Shown: piece by piece, positions 33,864-42,616 of the stretch | Numbering within the stretch: position 1 is the first letter of the stretch | How the letters are laid out: each line of letters starts with the position of its first letter | NCBI GenBank assembly: GCA_032128395.1 | Contig: JAQBGV010000049.1 | Span: 1-57,703 of the forward strand | DNA: 57,703 nucleotides | Direction of reading: 5' to 3' | From: JAQBGV01 sp032128395 | Lineage (GTDB): Bacteria; Planctomycetota; UBA8108; UBA1146 | Notes under the pieces: generated by a model | What the model was told of the DNA's origin: nothing | Seen by the model: the letters and a program-made list of their open reading frames with translations, nothing else | Database searches by the model: none | Translations under genes and position numbers: made by a program

Positions 33864-35066
33864 TCACCCATAGATCGCCTGCTTCACGTCACCGACGCAG
33901 AAGAAGGTGCGGCTGCCGTCCTCGATGATCACTTCGTCGAAGACCGGCTTCAGCACCCAGTACTGGAAGCGGGAGGTGTCCTGGAATTCGTCGAGGAGGA
34001 CGTGGTCGATCCGCGTGTCGAGCCGTTCGTAGGCGGAGAGCAGTTGTTCGGTCGCGCGGCACTCGACCAGTCTGCGCGTCACGGTGCCGAAGTCGTAGAG
34101 ACCCACCTCGTCGCGGCGGTGCCGCTCGCACTCGTCGTACTTCCCCATCAGCTCACGGCTCGCGTGGTTCTGTCCGATGAGCCGCGAGAGCTCCCAGTGG
34201 CGGGCGGCGGCGAGGGGAGCGGCGAGGGCTTCCGACCACTCGACCGGGATCTCCTTGCTCGAGAATCGGAGTTCACCGTCGAGAATCTTCTGCACGAGTC
34301 CGATCCCGGCGAGACGCTGCGGTTCGTCCTCGTCGAGTGCGCGCAGGATCGCCTCGCGAGCGTCTCGCCAGTGCTTCGGCTCTTCTCCTTTGGCGGTGAG
34401 GGGGACCGGTGCATCGGCGATGGCCCCCCGCGCCCGCACCAGATCTGCGGCGCTCGGCGCAGGGGGAAGGGGGATCCGATCCCACGACGGACCCGGCGAC
34501 TCGAGCCAACGGTGGTGGAGGTCGACGACCAGATCGTCGACCTGCTCGGTGACCGAGCGGCGAAGATCTCCTTTCGAGAGACGCCGCACCAATTCGACCG
34601 CCGCGTTCGCATCGGCTTCGAGGAGATCCGCGACCGCCGATCGTCGCAACCGGGCGAGCGTCGCCGCATCGCCGATCCCCCAGTCGGGAGGGAGCTGCAG
34701 TTCGAAGGCGTGCCCCGCCGCGATTCGGTGGAAGAACGCATCCAGGGTCTCGACCTGGAGGTCGGGGAGCGCCCGCGCAACGGCGGCGAGCAGTCGATCT
34801 GCGGCCTCGGCATCGAGGGCGAACTCTCGGGGGATCTCCTCGTTGACCTGGGCGCGGAGCTTCTCGTCGAGCACCGCTCCCGCGAGGCGCCGCATCACCC
34901 GTGCGAGGATCTCCCCCGCCGCCTTCCGGGTGAAGGTCGTGGCGAGGATGCGACGGGGTTCGACCCCCGCCGCCAGGAGCCCGATGAAGCGGTGGATCAG
35001 TTGGTAGGTCTTCCCCGAACCGGCGGAAGCTCGGACGAGCCGCGGGGGGAACGGATGGTCGCTCAT
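33864..35066 (-). CDS. AddA-like helicase-nuclease, N-terminal part ending at in-frame TGA
   Basis: A 400-residue product that starts at ATG 35066 and overlaps the AddB-like stop in an ATGA junction. It has Walker A (ASAGSGKT, residues 13-20), motif Ia (ATTFTRKAAGEI), motif II (LLDEFQDTS) and the start of motif III (FCVGDVKQAIYG). The next codon is TGA where the family has the Trp of the conserved IYGWRG. This is a TGG-to-TGA change at codon 401, and the frame stays open and conserved afterwards. TGA is an ordinary stop elsewhere in the window, so recoding is unlikely. On its own this half should be inactive. Confidence 0.8.
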   Translation of the reverse strand: MSDHPFPPRLVRASAGSGKTYQLIHRFIGLLAAGVEPRRILATTFTRKAAGEILARVMRRLAGAVLDEKLRAQVNEEIPREFALDAEAADRLLAAVARALPDLQVETLDAFFHRIAAGHAFELQLPPDWGIGDAATLARLRRSAVADLLEADANAAVELVRRLSKGDLRRSVTEQVDDLVVDLHHRWLESPGPSWDRIPLPPAPSAADLVRARGAIADAPVPLTAKGEEPKHWRDAREAILRALDEDEPQRLAGIGLVQKILDGELRFSSKEIPVEWSEALAAPLAAARHWELSRLIGQNHASRELMGKYDECERHRRDEVGLYDFGTVTRRLVECRATEQLLSAYERLDTRIDHVLLDEFQDTSRFQYWVLKPVFDEVIIEDGSRTFFCVGDVKQAIYG

Positions 35067-37831
35067 TCGTCGCTCTCCGCGCGTGCGAACGCCTCTTCCT
35101 CTTCTCCACTCTCGACGAACCGCTCTCGCACCCCGAACGACTCGCCCGCAAACACCCGGTCCCACGGAGCGGAGAGGGCTTGGGGGGGCCAGAATACGCC
35201 GTCGTGGATCTTCTTCAGGGTGTCGCGCGCCTCATCGATGGCGGACGCGAACTCCGCTTCGCCCCAGGGAGCGGCTTCGAACCGGACCGCATTCGGGTCG
35301 CGGGGCAAGAGCACGAATCCGACCTCGACCGGCCCCTCCACGCCGACCAGTGGAGCGAGGTGCCGGTAGAGGGGGAGCTGCAGGCTGCGCCACCTCTTGT
35401 TCGCGAGCGGACCGACGCGGTGCACTTTCTCCGGGCTGTCCCCCGCCTCGCCGGTCTTGTAGTCGATGATCCGGAAGCGCTCGCCGTCGAGGTGTCGATC
35501 GATGCGATCGATCTTCCCGGTCAGCGTGCATGCGATCCCGTGCGCGGCGAAGTTCGGCTCCCCGGACGGAATCGTGATCTCCGTGCCGTGGAGTCGCCAA
35601 CCGTCGCGCGCCGAGTCCGCGTGCCAGCGAGCGAAGACCCGCAGCCGCTCTTCCGCCTGCGCGCGCTGGATCCGCACCGCGGCGGCGGGATGGTCGCCGT
35701 GGTGGCGGCGCATCACCTGTGCGAGCGAGTCGAGCAAGGAGGCCTCGACCACCGCGGGATCACCCGAGTCCCGCGCGGCGGGGTCGTTCCCGAGCGCTTC
35801 GAGGACCTCGTGCAGACGCTCCCCGAACCGGAGGGGGTCGAGTTCATCGGCGCGGTCGTCGAGCTCCCCGAGTTTCAGGATGCGCTGCAAGTAGAAGGTG
35901 TACGGGCACGCGAGGTATCCGGCGAGGGCTGTGATCGAGACCCGGGTGCGGGGTGACTCGAGTGGGACGGGCCGGGGCACCGCGAGAGGCGGGATCGAGA
36001 TCCCCTCGATCGGAAGCGGGGGCGGTGCCACCGGGTCGCCCTTCTCCTCGTAGAACCGTCGCACGCGCTGCGCACGTGGTGCATTCTCGATCAGGAAGAA
36101 CCGGCTCGGGTGACGCGGCACGCCGTCGTCGCCACGGCGTCCGGAGATCCAGGTGACGCGCCGCCCCGACGCGATGAGCGCGTGGGCAACCCAGGCATCG
36201 CGAAGCACTCGCCTGCGATCGTCCGGGAGGTCGAGTTCCGCGCGGAGTCGCGGGGAGAGGATCGGGTCCGGTCCCCCGCCGTGGGCGGGGAGGAATCCCT
36301 CGTTCGCGCCGAGAACGACCACCGACTCCGCCGGATCGAGTTCGAGTTCGAGCCAGCCGAGGAGTTCCAGCGCGCCCGCTTCAGCGGCGGCAGGGACGGT
36401 TGTGGCGAGGAGGGAGCCTTCGAGGAGCCTGAGCGCCTCTGCCGCGGGGAGTGGGGCGGAGATCGCCTCGGGGATCGCCGCGAGGGAGTCGATCGCGTCT
36501 TCGAACCGCTCGCGCATCGCCTCGGGAAGCCGCTCACCGATGAGATCGTTGACGATCTTCTCGATCGGCTCGGCCCAGGAGGCGATGGGGCGAGGTGGGC
36601 CCGCGAGCGGCGCGAGAAGATCGTTCACCGCCGCGACGAGGGGGCGCCCCCGGGTCGCTCGCGCGAGATCTGGAATGCGCACCGGCAGTCGGTCGGCGCG
36701 CACCCCATCGAGTCGTTCGAGGAGGCCCGCGCCGTTCGACTGCGGTTCCACCGCGCGCGCTAGGCGCGACTCGACCCCTGGGTGCCGCAGCAAATTTGCG
36801 AGTCGAGCGACCTCCCCGGCTTCGAGCGACTCGCGCAAGGCGGGGAGGAGCGCGCCGAGTTCGCTCCGACCGAGGGGGACCCCCGCGGCGTCGTGCGTGC
36901 GCCACCCCGCACGTTCGAGCTGATCGATGAGGAGCGGGCGCACCTCTCCGTCGAGGACGCACAGGGTAGCGGTGCGTCCCGCCGCTTCCTCGGCGGCGAT
37001 CGCGGACACTCCGTGCGAGGCTTGCCCCCGGGGAGTGTCGGCGATACGCCACCGCTCCTCGGGAATCTCGATCGGAGGGATAGCGCAGACGTCGCCGAGC
37101 AGCTCTCCGAACGGGCCGAAGCGATCGGCCTCCGAGGCATGGGCGTGGATCCACACCTCGAGCTCGGAGGCGAGTCCCGCGAGGGCCGCGCGGACGCGCG
37201 GGCGCGGGTCCGAGAGACCGATCGAGAGCGCCGGCCCCGGATCGCGGGGGGGGCGCGCTTCCTGCGCAGCGAACGGTGCGTGTCGTCCGGCGCGATCGAG
37301 GCGCTCCGCGGCACGCGCGGCGAGAGCCCCGATCGCGGCGAGGCGGCGCGCCTCCGGCACGCTGCCGCCCCCGGTGCGTCGCGTGAGCTCTTGCAGCGGA
37401 ATTCCCTCCTCCGCGAGCTCGACCGCCAAGCGATCGAGTCGTGAGGCGAGTCGGGCCGTCCCCGCGGGGGTCACCCGATCGGGGTCGGGAAAGAGGTCCG
37501 CGAGGCGATCGTGCTCGCTCTCGTGGATCGCGGAGATCCAAGCGAGGCGTCGTTCGAGATCGGAAGGGGGGTGTTCGTCGGTCGCCCGGGTCAGCTCGAG
37601 GAGTCCGCGGGGGGGGATGATGCGGGGGAGCAAGACGCCGCGCCCACCGCTGGCCCGAGCGAGGCATTCGACCAGGGTGCGACCGGCGCGCGCCCCCGGC
37701 AGGACGACGGTGCGTCCGCGTAGGTCGATCGGACCCACGCCGCTCGCCGCGGCGGCGATGAGCCGCGCGGCGGCCTCGTCGAGAGGAGGGCGGTCCCAAC
37801 CGAGGAAGTGGCGGGAGATGGGTCTTGGCAT
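35063..37831 (-). CDS. AddB-like PD-(D/E)XK nuclease/inactive helicase subunit
   Basis: About 922 residues. The N-terminal region is a divergent helicase-like body without a clear Walker A (GRTVVLPGARAGRTL stands in that place). LDPAESVVVLGANEGFLP resembles the AddB/RecC-type motif. The C-terminus is a nuclease domain with ITALAGYLACPYTFYL, GKIDRID and RIIDYKTGEA, giving the D...DYK core. I see no complete four-Cys iron-sulfur set. ATG 37831 is preferred over 37852 because GGGGGAAGGGG lies upstream. It overlaps addA by 4 bases, so both subunits are co-translated for recombinational repair. Confidence 0.8.
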   Translation of the reverse strand: MPRPISRHFLGWDRPPLDEAAARLIAAAASGVGPIDLRGRTVVLPGARAGRTLVECLARASGGRGVLLPRIIPPRGLLELTRATDEHPPSDLERRLAWISAIHESEHDRLADLFPDPDRVTPAGTARLASRLDRLAVELAEEGIPLQELTRRTGGGSVPEARRLAAIGALAARAAERLDRAGRHAPFAAQEARPPRDPGPALSIGLSDPRPRVRAALAGLASELEVWIHAHASEADRFGPFGELLGDVCAIPPIEIPEERWRIADTPRGQASHGVSAIAAEEAAGRTATLCVLDGEVRPLLIDQLERAGWRTHDAAGVPLGRSELGALLPALRESLEAGEVARLANLLRHPGVESRLARAVEPQSNGAGLLERLDGVRADRLPVRIPDLARATRGRPLVAAVNDLLAPLAGPPRPIASWAEPIEKIVNDLIGERLPEAMRERFEDAIDSLAAIPEAISAPLPAAEALRLLEGSLLATTVPAAAEAGALELLGWLELELDPAESVVVLGANEGFLPAHGGGPDPILSPRLRAELDLPDDRRRVLRDAWVAHALIASGRRVTWISGRRGDDGVPRHPSRFFLIENAPRAQRVRRFYEEKGDPVAPPPLPIEGISIPPLAVPRPVPLESPRTRVSITALAGYLACPYTFYLQRILKLGELDDRADELDPLRFGERLHEVLEALGNDPAARDSGDPAVVEASLLDSLAQVMRRHHGDHPAAAVRIQRAQAEERLRVFARWHADSARDGWRLHGTEITIPSGEPNFAAHGIACTLTGKIDRIDRHLDGERFRIIDYKTGEAGDSPEKVHRVGPLANKRWRSLQLPLYRHLAPLVGVEGPVEVGFVLLPRDPNAVRFEAAPWGEAEFASAIDEARDTLKKIHDGVFWPPQALSAPWDRVFAGESFGVRERFVESGEEEEAFARAESDE

Positions 37832-37910
37832 CGGTGGTCCCCTTCCCCCCATCCCGATTTCACAGTCCCGATCTCACAATCCCGCTGCTCGGCCGACGAC
37901 CGCATCGAAA

Positions 37911-37944
37911 TGGGACAGGCACCGCTCTGCGGAGCCAGTCCCCA
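37911..37944. repeat. solo REP-like palindrome
   Basis: A 34-base imperfect palindrome with arms TGGGACAGGCACCGC and GCGGAGCCAGTCCCCA around a 3-base loop. The mismatches are A:A pairs and one extra base. It lies between the divergent addB-like and FeS-NrfD genes. Its ends match the arms of the doublet at 51678-51837 (GGGACTGGCTC and TGCCTGTCCC). Confidence 0.65.
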
Positions 37945-38021
37945 CATCGTCGCACGACGAATCGCAGCGGTAAAGCGGGGCGCGTTGCTTGTCGTTCGCC
38001 CGTTCGGGTAGGCTCCCTCCC

Positions 38022-39653
38022 ATGACGAGGCACCGCACCCCGAACTACGGGTTCATCATCGACAACCGGCGGTGTATCGGCTGCCACGCCTGTACGGTCG
38101 CCTGCAAGACCGAGCACGGCGATCCGATCGGGATCAACAAGACGTGGGTGCAGTACATCGAGAAGGGGACCTGGCCCGAGGTCACCCGCGCGTTCCATGT
38201 GATGCGCTGCAATCACTGCGCGAATGCCCCCTGCGTCGAGATCTGCCCGACCGCGAGCCTCGAGACGCGCGCCGATGGGATCGTCGACTTCGACCCCGGG
38301 CGCTGCATCGGTTGCAAGGCGTGCATGCAGGCGTGCCCCTACGATGCGATCACCCTGAATCCGGACTCCGGGACCGCCACCAAGTGCAACTACTGCGCAC
38401 ACCGAGTCGATGTCGGGCGCGAGCCGGCCTGCGTCGTGGTCTGCCCGACGGAGGCGATCATCACCGGCGACCTCGACGATCCGCAGAGCCGCATCGCGCG
38501 GTTGATGGCGACCGAACAGACGATGGTGCGGCGCCCCGAGAAGGGGACCGAGCCGAAGCTCGCCTATATCGAGGGGCACCGAGACGCCCTCGAACCGCTC
38601 GCCGCGCGACGGGCCGTGCGCACCCTCTGGGGGGAACGAACGACCGACGCGGTCGACCGGGCGGACGACCTCGCCGCCGGGCTCGGCTCCGGGAAGCTCG
38701 CCGACTGGGTCGCGGGGCTCTCGCATGGGGGGATGAACGGCGCGCGGGGCGGCGGCAATGGCGCGGCGCTCGGGCTCTCGAACGCCATCGCCAACCCCGG
38801 ACCGACCTCCCGCTCCGGCCCGGTGCGCACCTATGACATCGCCCAGCGTCACGCGGGGAGCTGGGGGTGGAAGGTCAGCGGCTACCTCTTCACCAAGTCG
38901 ATCGCCGCGGGGGCGTTCCTGATCCCGGCGCTCCTCTCGCTCTTCGACGAAGCCGCTCCGGTCGAGCGCTTGTTCCGCTCTGGAGTGCCGCTCGCACTGG
39001 CGTTCCTCGCACTGACCGGGGTGCTCCTGGTCGCAGATCTGAAGCGACCCGAACGCTTCCTCTGGGTCCTCCTCAGGCCGCAGTGGAAGTCGTGGCTCGT
39101 CCGCGGGGCGTACATCATCACCGCGTACGGTGCTTTGCTCGGAGGTTGGTTCACATTCGGCGGGACCCCCGGCGGATTCTTCAGCACGCTCGGCGGAATC
39201 CTCGCCGCCGCGACCGCCGCGTACTCGGGGTGGCTATTCGGGCAGGCGAAGGGGCGGGATCTTTGGCAGTCGCCCCTGGTGCCGGTGCACCTGCTCTGCC
39301 AGGCACTCGTGGCCGGGAGCGCGGCTCTCCTCCTCTGCGCTCCCTTCGAACTCGCGGATCTCGCAAACGTGCTCGCGGTCGCGCTCGCACTGGACGCCCT
39401 TCTCATTCTCGCTGAGATGCACGGTCGCCACGCGAGCGAAGCGGCCGCGCGCGCGCAAAAGTTGATGATCTCGGGGCAGCGTCGGTGGTGGCTCTACTGC
39501 GGCTCGCTCGCCATCGGTCACTTCCTCGCCATCGTTCTGGTCCTGACCGGAGAAGGCCCGACCCGAGCGGTCGCGGCGTGCTTCGCGCTGATCGGGGTCC
39601 TGATCTACGAACACCTCTGGGTCGATGCGCCCCAGCGGCTCCCCCTCGCATGA
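38022..39653 (+). CDS. fused 4Fe-4S (PsrB-like) and NrfD/PsrC-like membrane subunit
   Basis: A 543-residue fusion. Residues ~1-180 form a four-cluster ferredoxin subunit: CIGCHACTVAC, CNHCANAPCVEICP, CIGCKACMQACP, and CNYCAHRVDVGREPAC with VVCP. A linker of ~90 residues rich in Gly and charged residues follows. From ~275 come about eight membrane spans of the NrfD/PsrC type (FTKSIAAGAFLIPALLSLF, LLVADLKRPERF). It would pass electrons between quinones and the molybdopterin subunit encoded 13 bases downstream. ATG 38022 is preferred because the domain starts there. No Tat signal is seen, so the FeS part probably faces the cytoplasm. Confidence 0.88.
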   Translation: MTRHRTPNYGFIIDNRRCIGCHACTVACKTEHGDPIGINKTWVQYIEKGTWPEVTRAFHVMRCNHCANAPCVEICPTASLETRADGIVDFDPGRCIGCKACMQACPYDAITLNPDSGTATKCNYCAHRVDVGREPACVVVCPTEAIITGDLDDPQSRIARLMATEQTMVRRPEKGTEPKLAYIEGHRDALEPLAARRAVRTLWGERTTDAVDRADDLAAGLGSGKLADWVAGLSHGGMNGARGGGNGAALGLSNAIANPGPTSRSGPVRTYDIAQRHAGSWGWKVSGYLFTKSIAAGAFLIPALLSLFDEAAPVERLFRSGVPLALAFLALTGVLLVADLKRPERFLWVLLRPQWKSWLVRGAYIITAYGALLGGWFTFGGTPGGFFSTLGGILAAATAAYSGWLFGQAKGRDLWQSPLVPVHLLCQALVAGSAALLLCAPFELADLANVLAVALALDALLILAEMHGRHASEAAARAQKLMISGQRRWWLYCGSLAIGHFLAIVLVLTGEGPTRAVAACFALIGVLIYEHLWVDAPQRLPLA

Positions 39654-39666
39654 AATCGAGTGCCCG

Positions 39667-42516
39667 ATGCCGCGCCACTTGAGCAAGATCGAGAAGCTCG
39701 CCGCGAGCTTGGGACTCGTCCCGAAGGCGCGCGACCTCCCGGTGCCCGAGCGGCTCGGGGATGGTCGCCTCTCCCACTACCCGCCGTTCGAGAAGTGGGA
39801 GAACTGGGAGGAGCTCGACGCCCGGCGACTGCCGCACCGCTACTCGCTGATCCCGACCACCTGCTTCAATTGCGAGGCGGGGTGCGGATTGCTCGCCTAT
39901 GTCGATCGCGACTCGGGCGAGATCGAGAAGATCGAGGGGAACCCGCTGCACCCCGGATCGCGCGGGCGAAATTGTGCGAAGGGTCCGGCGACCCTGAATC
40001 AGCTCCGCGATCCCGAGCGCATCCTCACTCCGATGAAGCGGGTCGGCCCCCGTGGGACGGGGAAGTTCGAACCGTGCGGGTGGGACGAGGCGCTCGAGGC
40101 GATCGCCAACCGGATTCGCTGCGCCTTCGACGAGGGGCGTGGTGAGGAGGTGATGTACCACGTCGGTCGACCGGGGCACGAAGCATTCATGGAGCGGCTC
40201 CTCTCGGCGTGGGGGATCGACGGGCACAATTCGCACACCACCGTCTGCTCCGCCTCGGCGCGTTGCGGGTATCAGCTCGCCTGGGGCTACGATCGCCCCT
40301 CGCCCGACTACGAGAACGCGCAGCTGATCCTGCTGATCTCTTCGCACCTCGAGGCGGGACACTACTTCAACCCCCACGCCCAACGGATCATCGACGCGAA
40401 GAACCGGGGGGCGCGGATCGTCGTCCTCGACCCGCGCCTGTCGAACACCGCGAGCCGCGCCGACCTCTGGCTCTCGACGAGGCCCGGCACGGAAGCGGCG
40501 GTGCTCCTCGCGACGATCCGCGTCCTGCTCCTCGCCGGCGCGGTCGATCGGACGTTCGTCGAGAACTGGGTCGACTGGCGAGGCTACCTGCAGAGCGTGC
40601 ACTGCGAAGCGAGTCCGGACCTCGACACTTTTCTCCGCCTCCTCGCGGAAGATCTCGCCGAGTACACCCCCGAGTACGCGGCGCAGCTCGCGGGGATCTC
40701 CCCGGACCAGGTGCGCCAGCTCGCTCGCGAGATCGAGCGCGCCGGCCCGCGCGTCGCCGCCCACGTCTGGCGGGCCGCGGCGAGTGGGAACGAGGGAGGG
40801 TGGCAGGTCGCGCGGGCGATGTGCCTGCTGACCGCACTGGTCGGCGCGGTGGGCGCTCCCGGGGGGACGAGCCCGAGCGCGTGGAACAAGTTCAAGCCCG
40901 AATTCTGGACGAAGACCGAGGGCCCGAAGAACTGGAACGAGCTGATCTGGCCGAAGGAGTACCCGCTCAGCTTCTACGAGATGAGCCACATCCTCCCGCA
41001 CCTGGTCCTCGATGGGCGCGGCAAGATCGATGTGTACTTCACGCGCGTCATCAATCCGGTGTGGACCTTTCCCGACGGGTTCACCTGGATGGAGATGCTC
41101 CGCGACGAGAGCCGGGTCGGTCTCTACGTCGCGCTCACTCCGACTTGGAACGAGACCGCGTACTTCGCCGACTTCGTGCTGCCGATGGGACATTCGGCGG
41201 AGCGCCACGACATTCAGAGTCAGGAGACCCACGCGGGACGTTGGGTGAGTTTTCGCCAGCCGGTGAAGCGGGCCCGCGCCGCCCTCGCCGGGGAGGAGGC
41301 GACCGACACTCGCTCCTTCAATCCCGGGGAGGTGTGGGAAGAGGACGAGTTCTGGATCGACCTCACCTGGCGGATCGACCCCGACGGGAAGCGTGGGATC
41401 CGCAGACACTACGAGTCCCCGTACCGGCCGGGGAAGAAGGTCACGGTCGACGAGTACTACCGGTGGATCTTCGAGAACGGCGTCCCCGGATTGCCGGAGA
41501 AGGCGAAGGAAGCGGGTCTCGAACCGCTCGAGTACATGCGCCGCGTCGGCGCGTTCGAGTTGGAGCGAGGGAAGTACCGCCTCCACGAGCAGAAGGTCGA
41601 GATTCCGGAAGGCTCGCGGGTGCGCGTGGAGGCGGCGGGCGGTCTGGTGACCCTCGACGGCAAGGTGGTCGGCGTCGCGGTCGACGGCGCGATCCGCCAC
41701 GGATTCCCGACTCCGAGTCGGAAGATCGAAGTCGTATCGAAGACCCTCGCCGAGTGGGGCTTCCCCGGCGAAGCGCTCCCGCGCTACTCGCCGAGTCACG
41801 TCGGGCCCGAGGTGATCGATCCGGAGAAGGGGATCTACACCCTGGTCCCGACCTTCCGCCTCCCGACCATGATCCACTCACGCTCGGGGAACGCGAAGCA
41901 CCTGAACGAAATCTCGCACGCGAACCCCGTGTGGATGCACCCCGACGACGCCGACCGCCACAGCCTCGCCGACGGCGATCTGCTCAAGGTCGAGACCTCG
42001 ATCGGGCACTCGATCAACCGGGTGCGCGTGACGGATGGGGTGCGCCCCGGCGTCGTCGCTTGCTCGCACCACATGGGTCGCTGGCGGCTCGAGGGAGGGA
42101 TCGGCTCCCAGTGGTCCAGCGCGACGGTGCGCATCGAACCGATCGAAGGAGGCCGGATGCGGCTGCGCATCATCGAGCCGAGCGGTCCGTTCGACTCCGC
42201 AGACCCCGACACTCGTCGAGGGTGGTGGAAGGAGTCGGGGGTCCACCAGAACCTCACCTTCCCCCCGCAGAGCGACCCGATCAGCGGCATGCACTGCTGG
42301 CACCAGCTGGTTCGAGTCTCTCCGGCCGGTCCCGGAGATCAGTACGGGGACGTGGTCGTGGACATGGAGAAGTCGCGGGAAGTCCATCGCGCTTGGCTCG
42401 CCAAGGCGCGCCCGCCGGCGGGGGATCTCCGGCGGCCGGAGTGGTTACCCCGTCCGCTGCGCCCGCAACCGGAGGCGTACCGTATCGACCAGCAGCGAGC
42501 ACCGGACTCCCCCTGA
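39667..42516 (+). CDS. molybdopterin oxidoreductase catalytic subunit (PsrA/DMSO reductase family)
   Basis: About 949 residues. An N-terminal 4Fe-4S motif (CFNCEAGC and a distant C in GRNCAKG) is followed by the MopB catalytic body. A candidate Mo-ligand region is HTTVCSASARCGYQ; further markers are RIVVLDPRLSNTASRAD and GAPGGTSPSAWNKF. The C-terminal molybdopterin-dinucleotide-binding domain has SGNAKHLNEISHANPVWMHP and LADGDLLKVET. No twin-Arg signal precedes the FeS motif, unlike most periplasmic family members. It forms a complex with the FeS-NrfD fusion upstream. The substrate (polysulfide, thiosulfate, tetrathionate, arsenic species or another) cannot be assigned from sequence alone. 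ATG 39667 was chosen to exclude a non-conserved extension. Confidence 0.85.
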   Translation: MPRHLSKIEKLAASLGLVPKARDLPVPERLGDGRLSHYPPFEKWENWEELDARRLPHRYSLIPTTCFNCEAGCGLLAYVDRDSGEIEKIEGNPLHPGSRGRNCAKGPATLNQLRDPERILTPMKRVGPRGTGKFEPCGWDEALEAIANRIRCAFDEGRGEEVMYHVGRPGHEAFMERLLSAWGIDGHNSHTTVCSASARCGYQLAWGYDRPSPDYENAQLILLISSHLEAGHYFNPHAQRIIDAKNRGARIVVLDPRLSNTASRADLWLSTRPGTEAAVLLATIRVLLLAGAVDRTFVENWVDWRGYLQSVHCEASPDLDTFLRLLAEDLAEYTPEYAAQLAGISPDQVRQLAREIERAGPRVAAHVWRAAASGNEGGWQVARAMCLLTALVGAVGAPGGTSPSAWNKFKPEFWTKTEGPKNWNELIWPKEYPLSFYEMSHILPHLVLDGRGKIDVYFTRVINPVWTFPDGFTWMEMLRDESRVGLYVALTPTWNETAYFADFVLPMGHSAERHDIQSQETHAGRWVSFRQPVKRARAALAGEEATDTRSFNPGEVWEEDEFWIDLTWRIDPDGKRGIRRHYESPYRPGKKVTVDEYYRWIFENGVPGLPEKAKEAGLEPLEYMRRVGAFELERGKYRLHEQKVEIPEGSRVRVEAAGGLVTLDGKVVGVAVDGAIRHGFPTPSRKIEVVSKTLAEWGFPGEALPRYSPSHVGPEVIDPEKGIYTLVPTFRLPTMIHSRSGNAKHLNEISHANPVWMHPDDADRHSLADGDLLKVETSIGHSINRVRVTDGVRPGVVACSHHMGRWRLEGGIGSQWSSATVRIEPIEGGRMRLRIIEPSGPFDSADPDTRRGWWKESGVHQNLTFPPQSDPISGMHCWHQLVRVSPAGPGDQYGDVVVDMEKSREVHRAWLAKARPPAGDLRRPEWLPRPLRPQPEAYRIDQQRAPDSP

Positions 42517-42616
42517 GCGCTGGTATTCCTGGCCATCGCATGGAGTTCTTGAGACAATAAGATCGGGTCCCCGCTCGCCACGGAGAATCGATACTCGCTC
42601 TCGTGCGAGGGCAACC

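Noticed and set aside
33864..33866. TGA read as Trp or selenocysteine
   Set aside because: TGA ends many genes here at tight ATGA/GTGA junctions, the site needs Trp and not Sec, and no Sec signal is visible. A mutation or an error is simpler.
37853..37886. Short 14-base tandem repeat (TCCCGATYTCACAR)
   Set aside because: Only about two copies, too short to separate from chance, and just beside the REP-like palindrome.
39403..41877. 824-codon open frame on the minus strand opposite the molybdoenzyme
   Set aside because: Low-complexity Arg/Asp/Glu-rich product with no fold, antisense to a clear gene. The same applies to the long antisense frames at 17278-19275, 36534-37799 and 43328-45427.
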